Source: Verrucomicrobiota bacterium (lineage in GTDB: Bacteria > Verrucomicrobiota > Verrucomicrobiia > Opitutales > Opitutaceae). From it: a stretch of DNA of 64,000 bases. The translations under genes and the position numbers were made by a program. The notes below the pieces were generated by a model. The model was given only the letters and a program-made list of their open reading frames with translations. It had not been told where the DNA came from and made no database searches. The stretch is from positions 275,349 through 339,348 of the forward strand of contig JACRQG010000027.1 of assembly GCA_016222805.1 (NCBI GenBank), read 5' to 3'. The number at the start of each line of letters is the position of its first letter. Position 1 is the first letter of the stretch. Shown here piece after piece: positions 27,601 to 35,469 of the stretch.

Positions 27601-27791
27601 GTGCGCAGGCGGGACCCGGCCAGGGTGTCCTGGCCAACATAACCAGCGTCCGGGGCGGCGCTGACTTCAAACGGGGACAGCGTGACGACGGTCCCGCCGC
27701 CCGGTGCAATGGCCGGCGTGGTTTGGCCCCCGAGGAAGCAGGGGGTCGTCGGGAGGACGACGGCAAGGGCAAGGCGGCGGGCGAGGCGCAT
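24690..27791 (-). CDS. TonB-dependent receptor (no carboxypeptidase-like domain)
   Basis: This 1033-residue outer-membrane receptor has a short signal peptide (about 1-23), a TonB-box-like segment LSPFEVSA directly after it, a plug (about 45-220, with LAGSRLRTNLRDVAAAIS and RGPNSILFGFGSPAGKINV) and a barrel ending in ILTNTFSF. It has neither an STN nor a carboxypeptidase-regulatory domain. It belongs with the receptor at 45155, which has LSPFTVN and the same GY-LAGSRL-RLRD layout. The start at 27791 is set by the signal peptide. A LacI-family regulator is divergently encoded 107 bases away and probably controls it. A sulfatase follows, so a sulfated glycan fragment is a plausible ligand. Confidence 0.92.
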   Translation of the reverse strand: MRLARRLALAVVLPTTPCFLGGQTTPAIAPGGGTVVTLSPFEVSAAPDAGYVGQDTLAGSRLRTNLRDVAAAISPMTAEFLRDIAATNLEEAIEYGVGTRIETDDARAAGPVADGYNDGIRSIRIRGLPGGGRSINFFSAPGEVDLYMTESLEVSRGPNSILFGFGSPAGKINVSSKQARTDRAAYSVTSRVDSWGGERWIADANVAPLRHTLGLRAVVLRGRDSSWRAAGHNDQDRAFLAAKWQIDRRTPLRAEFEHGEINRFVPRPFFANDLRSVWEASGRPIFNNFSATYVPGTPGTGASGTPGTPLRDTGTTAVTGVLERSGGDWVVVSPSFPYAQNYRQFTYSEAGTGGNLANDFEMGRRNPEAVLEANWVRGLFRVQNASAFLTRELARDLNLELGFNRQLSRGDTHNLATWNYYGVAVDTNRFLPTGQLKPADQLYYFDLSPDHRPSSSQVTQGRATVSYERAHRDWVRLRLAGLGEMARLKTRSETLQQYWLKGPSLASGGAFVATPENSANQALQRFYLKDLSVLDDPNFRIPGPLNLSGPVKYQDPRTGAISDVYLHEFNRAQGNIGYADRSTGAWMGVAQAFFLRNRLVGTFGYRQDRLKNWVGVAVRDPAGEAIAPNTGVWIPVDPSTARPNVFRGQTRTLGGVAHVTPWASIFFNTANSLSTPGTNYLTPADPRQTTLADLVPSPAGRTTDYGVKLSLLRSRLFLTATKFHTVSQREFGFSGFNKSNIVNIWTALANSNGLSAEETAFARRQAEVMNMVQGYTQDSESRGLELELVGRLTEAWSLSVNYAKNRTTRTNIAAEYRAYVDHHKAYWKKYANYSLTQNPATPGVDLAPSATDWRTPADILATGDFTINTDSINEALADAEQLFFDNPKVFEGRRFVGDPLHNLNLRTRYDFREGWLRGLSVGAGTRFRLGRIAGARTDYTISPGSDYTDAWNGRTIDRVTLVSAKDQNVYDLQISYSLAILKRRVRWSVQLNVNNVLDQRELIVNNVHPRTLAPLTYRYQDPRQFILTNTFSF

Positions 27792-27881
27792 GGGAAAAGG
27801 GGTGATGGGCGGGCGGCCGCGGGGCGGCGGCCTCCGGGAGAGCAAGATTGGCGGTTGCCGGGGTCGGGCAAACGCTGATTT

Positions 27882-27895
27882 GGTTGACGTAAACC
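27882..27895. promoter_or_regulatory. Candidate LacI-family operator between receptor and regulator
   Basis: GGTTGACGTAAACC is a near-perfect palindrome (GGTT-x-ACGT-x-AACC) with the central CG typical of LacI-family operators. It ends three bases before the regulator start codon, so binding would also cover the regulator's own start region, suggesting autoregulation as well as control of the receptor. Confidence 0.5.
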
Positions 27896-27898
27896 CCG

Positions 27899-28954
27899 AT
27901 GAGCGTTCGCGCCCTTGCCCGCCAACTTGATCTCTCGCCGACCGCGGTGTCGCTGGCCCTGCGCGGCAGTCCGCGCATCTCCGCCGCGGTGCGCGCGAAG
28001 GTCCGGCGGGCCGCCCGGGCGGCGGGGCATGTCCCGAATGCCCGCCTGAGCGAGCTGATGCGGGAGGTGCGCGAGTCGGGGCGGCCCGGATATCGCGGCA
28101 CGCTGGGGCTGATGTCGCTGTTTCCCGAGGAGGAGCCGTGGTGGCAGCGCCCCGGCTACGGCCACTTGGCCGAAATCCTGGCCGGGGCGCAGGCGCGGGC
28201 GGCCGAACACGGCTACAAGTTCGAAAATCTCTGGTTGAAGGGGCCCGGCATGACCGCGCGGCGGCTGGCCGGCATCATGGAGGCGCGAGGGATTCGCGGC
28301 GTGCTCTGCCTGGGCAGTCTGGATCCGGAAGAGCCGTTCCCGGCGGCGCTGCGCCGGTTTGCGGTGGTGACGCAGGGCGCGAGCATTCCCGAGCCGATGC
28401 ACCGGGTGGTGAGCCATTTCGTGGCGGACTCGCGCCGGTTGCTGACGGAGCTCGTGCGGCGGGGTTATCAGCGCCCGGGGCTCGTCATCCTGATCTCGGG
28501 GGATCGGCGCACGGACTATCTCTATACCGCGACCTTGTTGAGCTACTACGAACGGATGCCGGGCCTGGCGCCGGTGCCGGTGCTCCGGGCGGAGCACTGG
28601 GACGAGGCGGAGTTTGCGGGCTGGCTGGCGGCGCACCGGCCGGACGCGGTGGTCCTGCACCAGAGCGACACCTATGTGGCCGAGGTCGAGCGCTACCTCG
28701 CGAGGCGCCGGGTGCGCATCCCCCGCGATCTCGGCCTCGCCTTGCTGGACAAGAATCCGAACCCGGAACGCTTTGCCGGCGTGTGCCAGGATCCCCGGCG
28801 CATCGGGGCGTCCGCGGCGGAACTGCTGCTGAGCCGGATCGCGATGGGGGACTTCGCGTGGCCGACCCATCCCATCACAGAGTTGGTGCTCGGACGCTGG
28901 AACGAGGCGCGATCGTTGCGGGCGGCGGCGCGAACGACCCTGGCGCCCGCGTGA
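27899..28954 (+). CDS. LacI-family transcriptional regulator
   Basis: This 351-residue protein has an N-terminal LacI-type helix-turn-helix (residues 2-45: VRALARQLDLSPTAVSLALR, hinge near HVPNARL) and a periplasmic-binding-protein-like effector domain (about 60-335). The effector domain has an unusual WWQRPGYGHLAEILAG segment where typical members have a nucleophile-like loop. The ATG at 27899 gives exactly the family N-terminus, but no Shine-Dalgarno sequence precedes it and the operator candidate ends three bases upstream, so a leaderless transcript is possible. It is divergent from the TonB receptor at 24690 and probably represses or activates it in response to a sugar. Confidence 0.88.
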   Translation: MSVRALARQLDLSPTAVSLALRGSPRISAAVRAKVRRAARAAGHVPNARLSELMREVRESGRPGYRGTLGLMSLFPEEEPWWQRPGYGHLAEILAGAQARAAEHGYKFENLWLKGPGMTARRLAGIMEARGIRGVLCLGSLDPEEPFPAALRRFAVVTQGASIPEPMHRVVSHFVADSRRLLTELVRRGYQRPGLVILISGDRRTDYLYTATLLSYYERMPGLAPVPVLRAEHWDEAEFAGWLAAHRPDAVVLHQSDTYVAEVERYLARRRVRIPRDLGLALLDKNPNPERFAGVCQDPRRIGASAAELLLSRIAMGDFAWPTHPITELVLGRWNEARSLRAAARTTLAPA

Positions 28955-29049
28955 GCGGGCGACCGGCCAAGGGTCCCGGGCAGGCACAAAGGGCTCGCCA
29001 GCCGGAGGACGGACGCCGACGATGACGGGTGCCGATTCGCGCCCGCCGC

Positions 29050-30753
29050 ATGTTGCCTTTTGCCCCTTTTTTCGCCCGTCGGACCCTTGGTGGTTTGGGT
29101 GCGTCGCGTCATGACGGATCGGCGTGGTTCGCCGGTGTGGTTCGGGCGCTGTGTCTTTCCGTCGGGCTCCTCGCGGTCGGCGCGCGGGCGGCGGATCCGG
29201 CGGTGACCTTCGTCGGGGTGGCGCTGGACGCGGAGACGGCGCGGGCCGACGAGAAGCTGCGCGAGTACCTCCGCGCCAAGGAGGGGTTGAAGTTCGAGCC
29301 GCGCGACATGGAGTACGGGGCGGCGATCGAGACCCTGGTCAGCTGGAACGTGGCGGAGCGCGGCCCGCTGATTGCGCGCGTGACTCCCTATGTCTACATG
29401 GTGGCGGAGATGCTGGGGGCCAATCTCGACATCCTCGGCACCTACGTCGGCCAGCGGACCCAGGAGACGACCTACGCGAGCTACTTCGTGATGCACCGCA
29501 GCTTCGGTCCGCGCGCGGATGACCTCGACGGCCTGGTCAAGTTTCTGCGGGCGCGGGCGAAGCCGGCGAGTTTTGCGTATCACAACAAGTTCAGCACCTC
29601 GAGCTACCTCCTGCCGTCGCTGTATTTCCGGCGCATGGGGATCTTCTCCGCCAACCAGGCCAACTCCCCGGAGCAGAAGCACGTCTTCATCCGCGCGGAG
29701 AAACCGCCCCAGGCCGAGGGCAGCAGCGATCTGGTGACGCTCGTGCGGCAGCGCCGGTACGATTTTGCCGCGATCTGGGAGGGCACCCAGCGCAAGTTTG
29801 CCGAGGACCCGGATCTGCGCTTCCTGAAATTGCCGAACATCCTGCCGAACGACCTGCTGGTTTTCACCGCGATGCCGGACCGGACCCTGCGGGAGCGGAT
29901 CGTCGCCAGCCTGCGGGCGATGCAGGACTCCGACATCAACGTGGGGGACTTCCTGAAGTGGCAGGATTTCAACGCCGCGCCGGAAGCGCGCCGCGCCCTC
30001 GCGTCGCTGCGGCGGCTGACGAAGTCGGCGCCGACGCCCGTGCCGATCAAGATTCGCGGCGAGAACCGCGCCGGCGCGGAGGTTGATCCGCGGGTCTTCG
30101 AGGCGGCGCGCCAGGCGGTGCAGCTCTCCGGGACGGAGTTCGTGCTGTTCGACGAGGACTTCCACAAGCAGTTCGATGTGCTCTGGACGCTGCGCAAGTC
30201 CCACGACGACTCGGTGGTGATCACCAGCGAGTATCCGGATTTCAAGCTTCCCCCGCAGCAGTTCCACATCAGCTACAAGAAAGGGGATCAGGAGAGCCTG
30301 GTGGCGCGGATTGAGGAGCAGATCTCGAACGGCATGCACCGGGTGCGCGACATCTGGCCCTACGACGACGAGGTGCCCACGGTGCTGCGCGACGTGCGCT
30401 TCGGCCTGCCGGTGGGCAGCGATGTGCGGGCGGTGAAGATCACCTGGAACGATTTCACCAACAACGACCGGGTGGTGGGCACGCCGTTCGACGTCGTGGT
30501 GGCGGAAAGCGATTTTCACGCCTTCAGGTTCAAGGTCGACGGCTTCCCGAAACGCGCCGACGGCATCCACCTCGACTTCGATCCACTGAGCAACACCGTG
30601 CACCGGGTGATCCTCGTCCGGCCGGCGCCGGACACCCGGCTCTTCCGCGTCGGCACCTACCTGCTGGTGGCGCTGGCGCTGCTGGCGGCCGTTCTGGCGC
30701 TGCGCAGCGCGGGCCAGGGGGCCGGTCCCGTCCGCGCCTCCGGGGAGCGATGA
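29050..30753 (+). CDS. PhnD/phosphonate-type periplasmic binding protein with C-terminal membrane anchor
   Basis: This protein of about 567 residues has an N-terminal export signal (CLSVGLLAVGARA) and a type 2 periplasmic-binding domain of the PhnD/ABC substrate-binding kind, recognisable by the pattern FAYHNKFSTSSYLLPSLYFRRMGI and the following YDFAAIWEG. The C-terminal half (about 330-535) is not recognised. A hydrophobic segment close to the C-terminus (YLLVALALLAAVLAL) should anchor it in the inner membrane with a short cytoplasmic tail. Start choice is open: ATG 29050 is used, GTG 29029 lies upstream, and GTG 29137 would give a compact signal peptide. No ABC permease or ATPase gene is nearby, so it is probably a sensor rather than a transporter part. 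It overlaps the PAP2-TIR gene by four bases (ATGA, 30750-30753). Confidence 0.75.
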   Translation: MLPFAPFFARRTLGGLGASRHDGSAWFAGVVRALCLSVGLLAVGARAADPAVTFVGVALDAETARADEKLREYLRAKEGLKFEPRDMEYGAAIETLVSWNVAERGPLIARVTPYVYMVAEMLGANLDILGTYVGQRTQETTYASYFVMHRSFGPRADDLDGLVKFLRARAKPASFAYHNKFSTSSYLLPSLYFRRMGIFSANQANSPEQKHVFIRAEKPPQAEGSSDLVTLVRQRRYDFAAIWEGTQRKFAEDPDLRFLKLPNILPNDLLVFTAMPDRTLRERIVASLRAMQDSDINVGDFLKWQDFNAAPEARRALASLRRLTKSAPTPVPIKIRGENRAGAEVDPRVFEAARQAVQLSGTEFVLFDEDFHKQFDVLWTLRKSHDDSVVITSEYPDFKLPPQQFHISYKKGDQESLVARIEEQISNGMHRVRDIWPYDDEVPTVLRDVRFGLPVGSDVRAVKITWNDFTNNDRVVGTPFDVVVAESDFHAFRFKVDGFPKRADGIHLDFDPLSNTVHRVILVRPAPDTRLFRVGTYLLVALALLAAVLALRSAGQGAGPVRASGER

Positions 30754-31979
30754 ACCCGGCGCGTCCATGGCTCCAGAGCCGGCTGCAGCTTGCCGTGCTG
30801 CTGGCGGCGGTGTTCGTGGCGAACTTCGTCGAGACCCAGCTCGAGGAGGCGTTCAAGCCGAGCGGCACCTATGCGCTGGGCTACCGGGTGGCCCAGGCTT
30901 TTCACGAAATTGAGGGCGGCTGGAATTTCACGGGGGCGGCCCGGGCCGACCGGGCGATGGTGGCGGGATACGCCCTGGCGTACTTTGCGCTGTTTCCGGT
31001 GCTGCTGGTGGGGACGGCGGTGGCGGCGTGGCGCCGGCCGACCGCCGGACCGCTCCGGGTCTTCTCCCTCGCGATCGCGCTGAACTACCTCCTGGCGTTG
31101 CCGTTTTTCCTGCTCCTGCCGGTCCCCGAGCGGTGGGCCTTCCCCGGGGCGAAGGCGACGCTGATGTCCGACCTGCTGAGCACGAAACTGATCGAACTCG
31201 TCCGGCCGATCAGCGGACTCGACAACTGCTTTCCCAGCATGCACGTCGCGCTCTCCTGCCAGGTCGTGCTGCTGGCGTACTGGAGCCGATCGCGATGGCG
31301 CCACAGCCTCGCGTGCCTCGGCGGCCTGGTGATGCTCTCGACCTTCTTCCTCGGCATCCACTGGATGCCGGACATGGTGATGGGGGTGGCCACGGCCGGC
31401 CTGAGTTTTGGCCTGGCGGTCCAGTGGAACCTCCGCTGGTACGGCGAGGGGCGGCCCGGGCGCAGCGGCCACGTCGGGCCTGCACCCCGGCCGCGGCCGG
31501 GCAGCCGCTCGCCGTGGCGCACCGCCATCCCGTTTGCCTTTCCGCGCCCGGCGGCGGGCAAACTCGTCTTCATCAGCTACCGCCGCGAGGGGGGATCCCG
31601 GCTGGCGCGGGTGGTGCAGATGGAATTGGAGCGGCGGGGGTATCCGTGTTTCCTCGACGTCGACGATCTCGGGGCGGAGCACTTCGATGAGCGGCTGCTG
31701 CAGGAGATCGAACGGGCACCCAACCTGGTGCTGGTCCTGGCGCCGGGTTCGCTCGACCGGTGCCGGCAGCCGGATGACTGGCTGCGGCGCGAGATCAGCC
31801 ATGCGCTCCGGCACGGCCGAAACATCGTGCCGCTCCTCGCCGAGGGATTCCACTATCCCCCGCTGGAGGAACTGCCCGCGGAACTGCACAGCCTGCCGCG
31901 ACTGAACGGCGTGGTGTACTCCCACGAGTACTTCGGCGCGGCGTTCGACAAACTCGAGGGCTTTCTCCGCCGGGAGTGA
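30750..31979 (+). CDS. PAP2-family membrane phosphatase fused to a TIR domain
   Basis: This 409-residue fusion protein has an N-terminal part (about 1-230) with about six membrane segments and the PAP2 active-site pattern in variant form: K146-x5-R152-P153, then FPSMH (His165 in place of the usual PSGH), then S197-T-x5-His204-x3-Asp208. A basic, proline-rich linker (233-270) leads to a TIR domain (271-406) with KLVFISYRRE, CFLDVDDL, ERAPNLVLVLAPGSL and DWLRREISHAL, where Glu348 is at the place of the NADase glutamate of bacterial TIR proteins. With both termini inside, the TIR domain would be cytoplasmic and the phosphatase site periplasmic. TIR effectors in bacteria commonly degrade or cyclise NAD in defence. 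Its only partner here is the coupled binding protein. Confidence 0.85.
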   Translation: MNPARPWLQSRLQLAVLLAAVFVANFVETQLEEAFKPSGTYALGYRVAQAFHEIEGGWNFTGAARADRAMVAGYALAYFALFPVLLVGTAVAAWRRPTAGPLRVFSLAIALNYLLALPFFLLLPVPERWAFPGAKATLMSDLLSTKLIELVRPISGLDNCFPSMHVALSCQVVLLAYWSRSRWRHSLACLGGLVMLSTFFLGIHWMPDMVMGVATAGLSFGLAVQWNLRWYGEGRPGRSGHVGPAPRPRPGSRSPWRTAIPFAFPRPAAGKLVFISYRREGGSRLARVVQMELERRGYPCFLDVDDLGAEHFDERLLQEIERAPNLVLVLAPGSLDRCRQPDDWLRREISHALRHGRNIVPLLAEGFHYPPLEELPAELHSLPRLNGVVYSHEYFGAAFDKLEGFLRRE

Positions 31980-32028
31980 TTTCCTCCCGCGGCCCGGGAA
32001 CCGCCCGCCTCGCCCCCTGAATCTCGCC

Positions 32029-35000
32029 ATGAACTCGCAATCCTTGTCTGGAATCCTCCGCCGCCTGCTTGGGGTGGCGCTGGCCGTGGGCCTGTGGGCC
32101 CGCACCGAGGCGCAGCCGGCGACCGCCGGCATGATTGAAGGCCGCGTGTCCAACTCCCGGACCGGCGACTTTGTCGAACGGGCGCGGGTGACCATCGCCG
32201 GTACGCGGCTCGAGACCTTCACCGATGCGACCGGCGAGTTCCGGCTGGCTGCGGTGCCGGCGGGGCCCGCCGTGCTGCGCGTGTTTTTCACCGGATTCGA
32301 ACCGTACACCGCGACGGTGACGGTGGCGCCCGGGGTCACCGTCCGGCGCGACGTGGTGCTGGGCGGTGCCGACGGGGCCGTGGTGAAGCTCTCGGAGTAC
32401 GTGGTGGCCTCCTCGAAGGAAATGGAAGGGGCGGCGATCGCGATTCACGACCAGCGCTTCGCCCAGAACATCGTCAACGTCGTCTCGGCGGACGAATTTG
32501 GCTCGGTGCTGGAGAGCAATCCGGGGGATTTCCTGAAGTACCTCCCGGGGATCACGATCGACTTCATCGGCGGCGCGGCGCGGTCGATCTCGATCGGCGG
32601 GGCACCGCCGGAGTATGTGCCGATCACCGTGAGCGGCTTCGACATTTCCAGCGTGGCGGGAGGCGGCACGGCGCGCAGCGTCGACTTCCACACGATCTCG
32701 ATGAACAACATCTCGCGCCTGGAGGTCGTGCACTCGCCGACGCCGGAGTCGCCGGGCTCGGCGCTGGCCGGTTCGGTGAACATGATCCCGCGGAGCGCGT
32801 TTGATCGGGCGCGGCCGGTCTTCAACTACAGCGTGTTCCTGATGACGCGGGACAACGACCGTCACCTGTTCGGCAAGACCCCGGGCCCGCGGTGGGTGAA
32901 CACCCGCAAGGTGCACCCGGGTTTCGATTTCTCCTACATCAAGCCGGTCAACGAGCGGTTCGGCTTCACCCTCACCGGTGGCAACACCAAGCAGTACACG
33001 GAGGAGGCGCGCACGGCCAATACCTGGCGCGGGGCCGGCTCGGCGACCAACGGGCTCACCGCCACGACCGCGGCGACACAGTATCCGGACACGACCCCGG
33101 AGCAGCCGTACCTGACCGATTACGTGGTGGAGGACGGCGGCAAGACGACGATGCGCACCTCGGCGGCGGCCACGGTGGACTACCGGTTCTCGCGGCACGA
33201 CCGGGCGTCGCTGTCCTTCGAGGCGACCTTCTACGATTCTCCGCTCAACCAGCGGAATCTCTCGTTCTTCGTCAACCGGGTCACGCCCGGGGACTTCACG
33301 ACGACCTCGACCCGCGGCCAGGTGGGGCGCGGCGAGATCCGGCAGACCTCCCAGTCGCGCCACCATTCGCGCCGGAAGATCATGCCGACGCTGGTGTACC
33401 GCCATGACGGCCCGGTGTGGAAGGCGGAGGGTGGGGTGGGCTACGCCAACGAACTGCTGACCTTCCGCAGCGGCGACAAGGGCTACCTGAACCAGGTCGT
33501 GTCGACGCGCCAAGGGGTGACGGTCGCTTTCGACGACACCTTCTACCTTCGGCCCGGCCGGATCACCGTCACGGATGGTGCGACCGGGGCGCCGGTGGAT
33601 CCTTACCGGCTGGACAACTTCGTGCTGAGCACGGCCAACGCCACGTGGCGGCGGACGACCGACACGCGGCGCAGCGTCTACGGACACCTGCGCCGGGACC
33701 TCGAGGCCGGCGGCGTGCCGCTGGCGCTCAAGGGCGGCTTCGATGTGCGCCAGGCGGTGCGCGACGACTTCCAGCTCACGCCGGCCTACACCTTCGTGGG
33801 AGCCGACGGCCGGAGCAGCACGTCGCCGACGGCGGCGGGAAGCGACGACCGGGCGGACCTCCTTCTCGACGAGGTCTTCTCCCAGCGGGTGGCACCCTAC
33901 GGCTTTCCGAAGATCCAGTACGTCAGCACGCAGGAGGCGTACAACCACCTGAAGGCGAACCCGACGTACTTCACCCTCGACCAGAATTCGACCTATCGCT
34001 CCGGCGTGACCAATTCCAAGCGCGCCGCGGAGACCGTCAGCTCCGCCTACGCGAGGGTCGACGCGGCGTTCTTCGATCGTCGCCTGCGGCTGGTGGGAGG
34101 GCTCCGGGCGGAACAGACCAATGTCGAGGCCGAGGGTCCGCTGAATGATCCCACCCGGAACTACCAGCGGGATGCGAGCGGGCGGGTGATTCGCGATGCC
34201 GCCGGCCAGCCGACGCTGATCGTGCCCACGAGCAACGCGCTCGGAGTCTCCCAACTCACCTATCTCGAGCGCGGAATGCACGCCGAGAAGGAGTACCTGC
34301 GGCTCTTCCCGAGCGTGAATGCCAGCTACAGCGTGCGCGAAAACCTGATCGCGCGGGCTGCCTGGTATACTTCGGTCGGCCGGCCCAACTTTAACCAGTA
34401 CGCGGGCGGGATCACCCTGCCTGATCCGGATCTGCCGCCGGCGAACAACAACCGCATCACCGTGAACAACGCCGCAATCAAGGCCTGGAGCGCGCAGACG
34501 ACGAAGGTGCGGCTCGAGTACTACTTCGAGGGCGTCGGGCAGATCTCGGTCGGTGCGTTCCGCCGGGAATTCGAGAATTTCTTCGGCTCGGTCATCTTCC
34601 CCGCCGCGCCGGAGTTCCTGGCCCTCTATGGTCTCGAGGCCGGCACCTACGGGGCGTTCGACGTCTCGACCCAGCACAACGTGTCGGGGACGGTGCGGAT
34701 GACCGGGTGCGAGTTCGACTACAAGCAGGCGCTGACCTTCCTGCCGCGCTGGGCGCGCGGCGTGCAGGTGTTTGCGAACGCGAGTGCCCTGCGGGCGACC
34801 GGGGATGATTCGGCCGAGTTCGCGGGCTATGTGCCGCGATCCTTCAACTGGGGGATCAGCCTGTCGCGACCGACCTTCAACCTGCGGGCCAACTGGAACT
34901 ATCGCGGCCGCAACCGGCAGTCGCCGCTGACCGGTCGCAGCATCCAGCCCGGGACGTTCACCTGGGGGGCGAAGCAGTTGTTCCTCGACCTGCAGGGCGA

Positions 35001-35166
35001 GTACGTCGTGCGGAAGGGGCTCACGCTGTTCGCCAACCTGCGCAACGTGGGGGATGCCACCAACGACACCGGGATCTACGGGCCCCTGACGCCGGCGGTC
35101 GCGCGGTTCCGTCAGCGCACCACCTACGGTTCGCTGTGGTCCTTCGGCGTGCGCGGAACGTTCTAG
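32029..35166 (+). CDS. TonB-dependent receptor with carboxypeptidase-regulatory-like domain
   Basis: This 1045-residue outer-membrane receptor has a signal peptide (about 1-29), a carboxypeptidase-regulatory-like domain (about 33-112, GRVSNSRTGDFVERARVTIAG), a TonB box LSEYVVAS, a plug and a barrel ending FGVRGTF. It is a close paralogue of the receptor at the left edge, sharing PGFDFSYI/PGFDFSFI, NTWRGAG and ATQYPDTTP, but lacks the STN domain and has no FecIR pair. It follows the PAP2-TIR gene by 49 bases; co-transcription is possible but not shown. Confidence 0.93.
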   Translation: MNSQSLSGILRRLLGVALAVGLWARTEAQPATAGMIEGRVSNSRTGDFVERARVTIAGTRLETFTDATGEFRLAAVPAGPAVLRVFFTGFEPYTATVTVAPGVTVRRDVVLGGADGAVVKLSEYVVASSKEMEGAAIAIHDQRFAQNIVNVVSADEFGSVLESNPGDFLKYLPGITIDFIGGAARSISIGGAPPEYVPITVSGFDISSVAGGGTARSVDFHTISMNNISRLEVVHSPTPESPGSALAGSVNMIPRSAFDRARPVFNYSVFLMTRDNDRHLFGKTPGPRWVNTRKVHPGFDFSYIKPVNERFGFTLTGGNTKQYTEEARTANTWRGAGSATNGLTATTAATQYPDTTPEQPYLTDYVVEDGGKTTMRTSAAATVDYRFSRHDRASLSFEATFYDSPLNQRNLSFFVNRVTPGDFTTTSTRGQVGRGEIRQTSQSRHHSRRKIMPTLVYRHDGPVWKAEGGVGYANELLTFRSGDKGYLNQVVSTRQGVTVAFDDTFYLRPGRITVTDGATGAPVDPYRLDNFVLSTANATWRRTTDTRRSVYGHLRRDLEAGGVPLALKGGFDVRQAVRDDFQLTPAYTFVGADGRSSTSPTAAGSDDRADLLLDEVFSQRVAPYGFPKIQYVSTQEAYNHLKANPTYFTLDQNSTYRSGVTNSKRAAETVSSAYARVDAAFFDRRLRLVGGLRAEQTNVEAEGPLNDPTRNYQRDASGRVIRDAAGQPTLIVPTSNALGVSQLTYLERGMHAEKEYLRLFPSVNASYSVRENLIARAAWYTSVGRPNFNQYAGGITLPDPDLPPANNNRITVNNAAIKAWSAQTTKVRLEYYFEGVGQISVGAFRREFENFFGSVIFPAAPEFLALYGLEAGTYGAFDVSTQHNVSGTVRMTGCEFDYKQALTFLPRWARGVQVFANASALRATGDDSAEFAGYVPRSFNWGISLSRPTFNLRANWNYRGRNRQSPLTGRSIQPGTFTWGAKQLFLDLQGEYVVRKGLTLFANLRNVGDATNDTGIYGPLTPAVARFRQRTTYGSLWSFGVRGTF

Positions 35167-35192
35167 CCCGGCCGCGTTTCACCGCGGCCGGG
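35167..35192 (+). terminator. Strong hairpin directly after the receptor stop
   Basis: CCCGGCCGCG-TTTCAC-CGCGGCCGGG is a perfect 10-bp stem with a 6-base loop beginning at the first base after the TAG. There is no T-run. It is a likely transcript end or 3' stabiliser. Confidence 0.6.
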
Positions 35193-35223
35193 GGCCGGAC
35201 CCAGGTGCGAGACACTGCCCGAG

Positions 35224-35296
35224 GTAGCCGGCCTCGCTGAGGCCGGTCTCGAACTGGAGATCGAACGTGTCGGCCGGGGTCGGCGTCCCCGGCTAC
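35224..35296. repeat. REP-like palindromic element with two internal hairpins
   Basis: The ends GTAGCCGG and CCGGCTAC pair. Inside, CCGGCCTC-GCT-GAGGCCGG and CCGGGG-TCGGCGT-CCCCGG form two further perfect stems, giving a three-way junction. The core at 24456-24504 has the same layout. The rest of the gap 35297-35469 shows no gene, only a short stretch around 35392-35420 that recalls the CCGTGT-rich dispersed repeat. Confidence 0.6.
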
Positions 35297-35469
35297 AAGG
35301 GGATCGTCGCAGGTTTCAGAATGGTCCTTTCCCACCAAGCCCAAACCACTGGGCCCGCGGCATTCGCCGACCAGGCGGAAGAAGCCCGTCCTGCGTGTCC
35401 GTGTGTTCCGAGGGAAACCCTGCCTCGGCTATTGGTTGCGGCCTCCGGCCGCTGGGTGATGTGCGCCGG

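Noticed and set aside
29022..29111. A 29-codon frame at an ATG with a good Shine-Dalgarno (GGAGGA at 29003-29008)
   Set aside because: The product has no signal or domain; it overlaps the start of the binding-protein gene and could at most be a leader. It mainly shows that the true start of that gene is uncertain.
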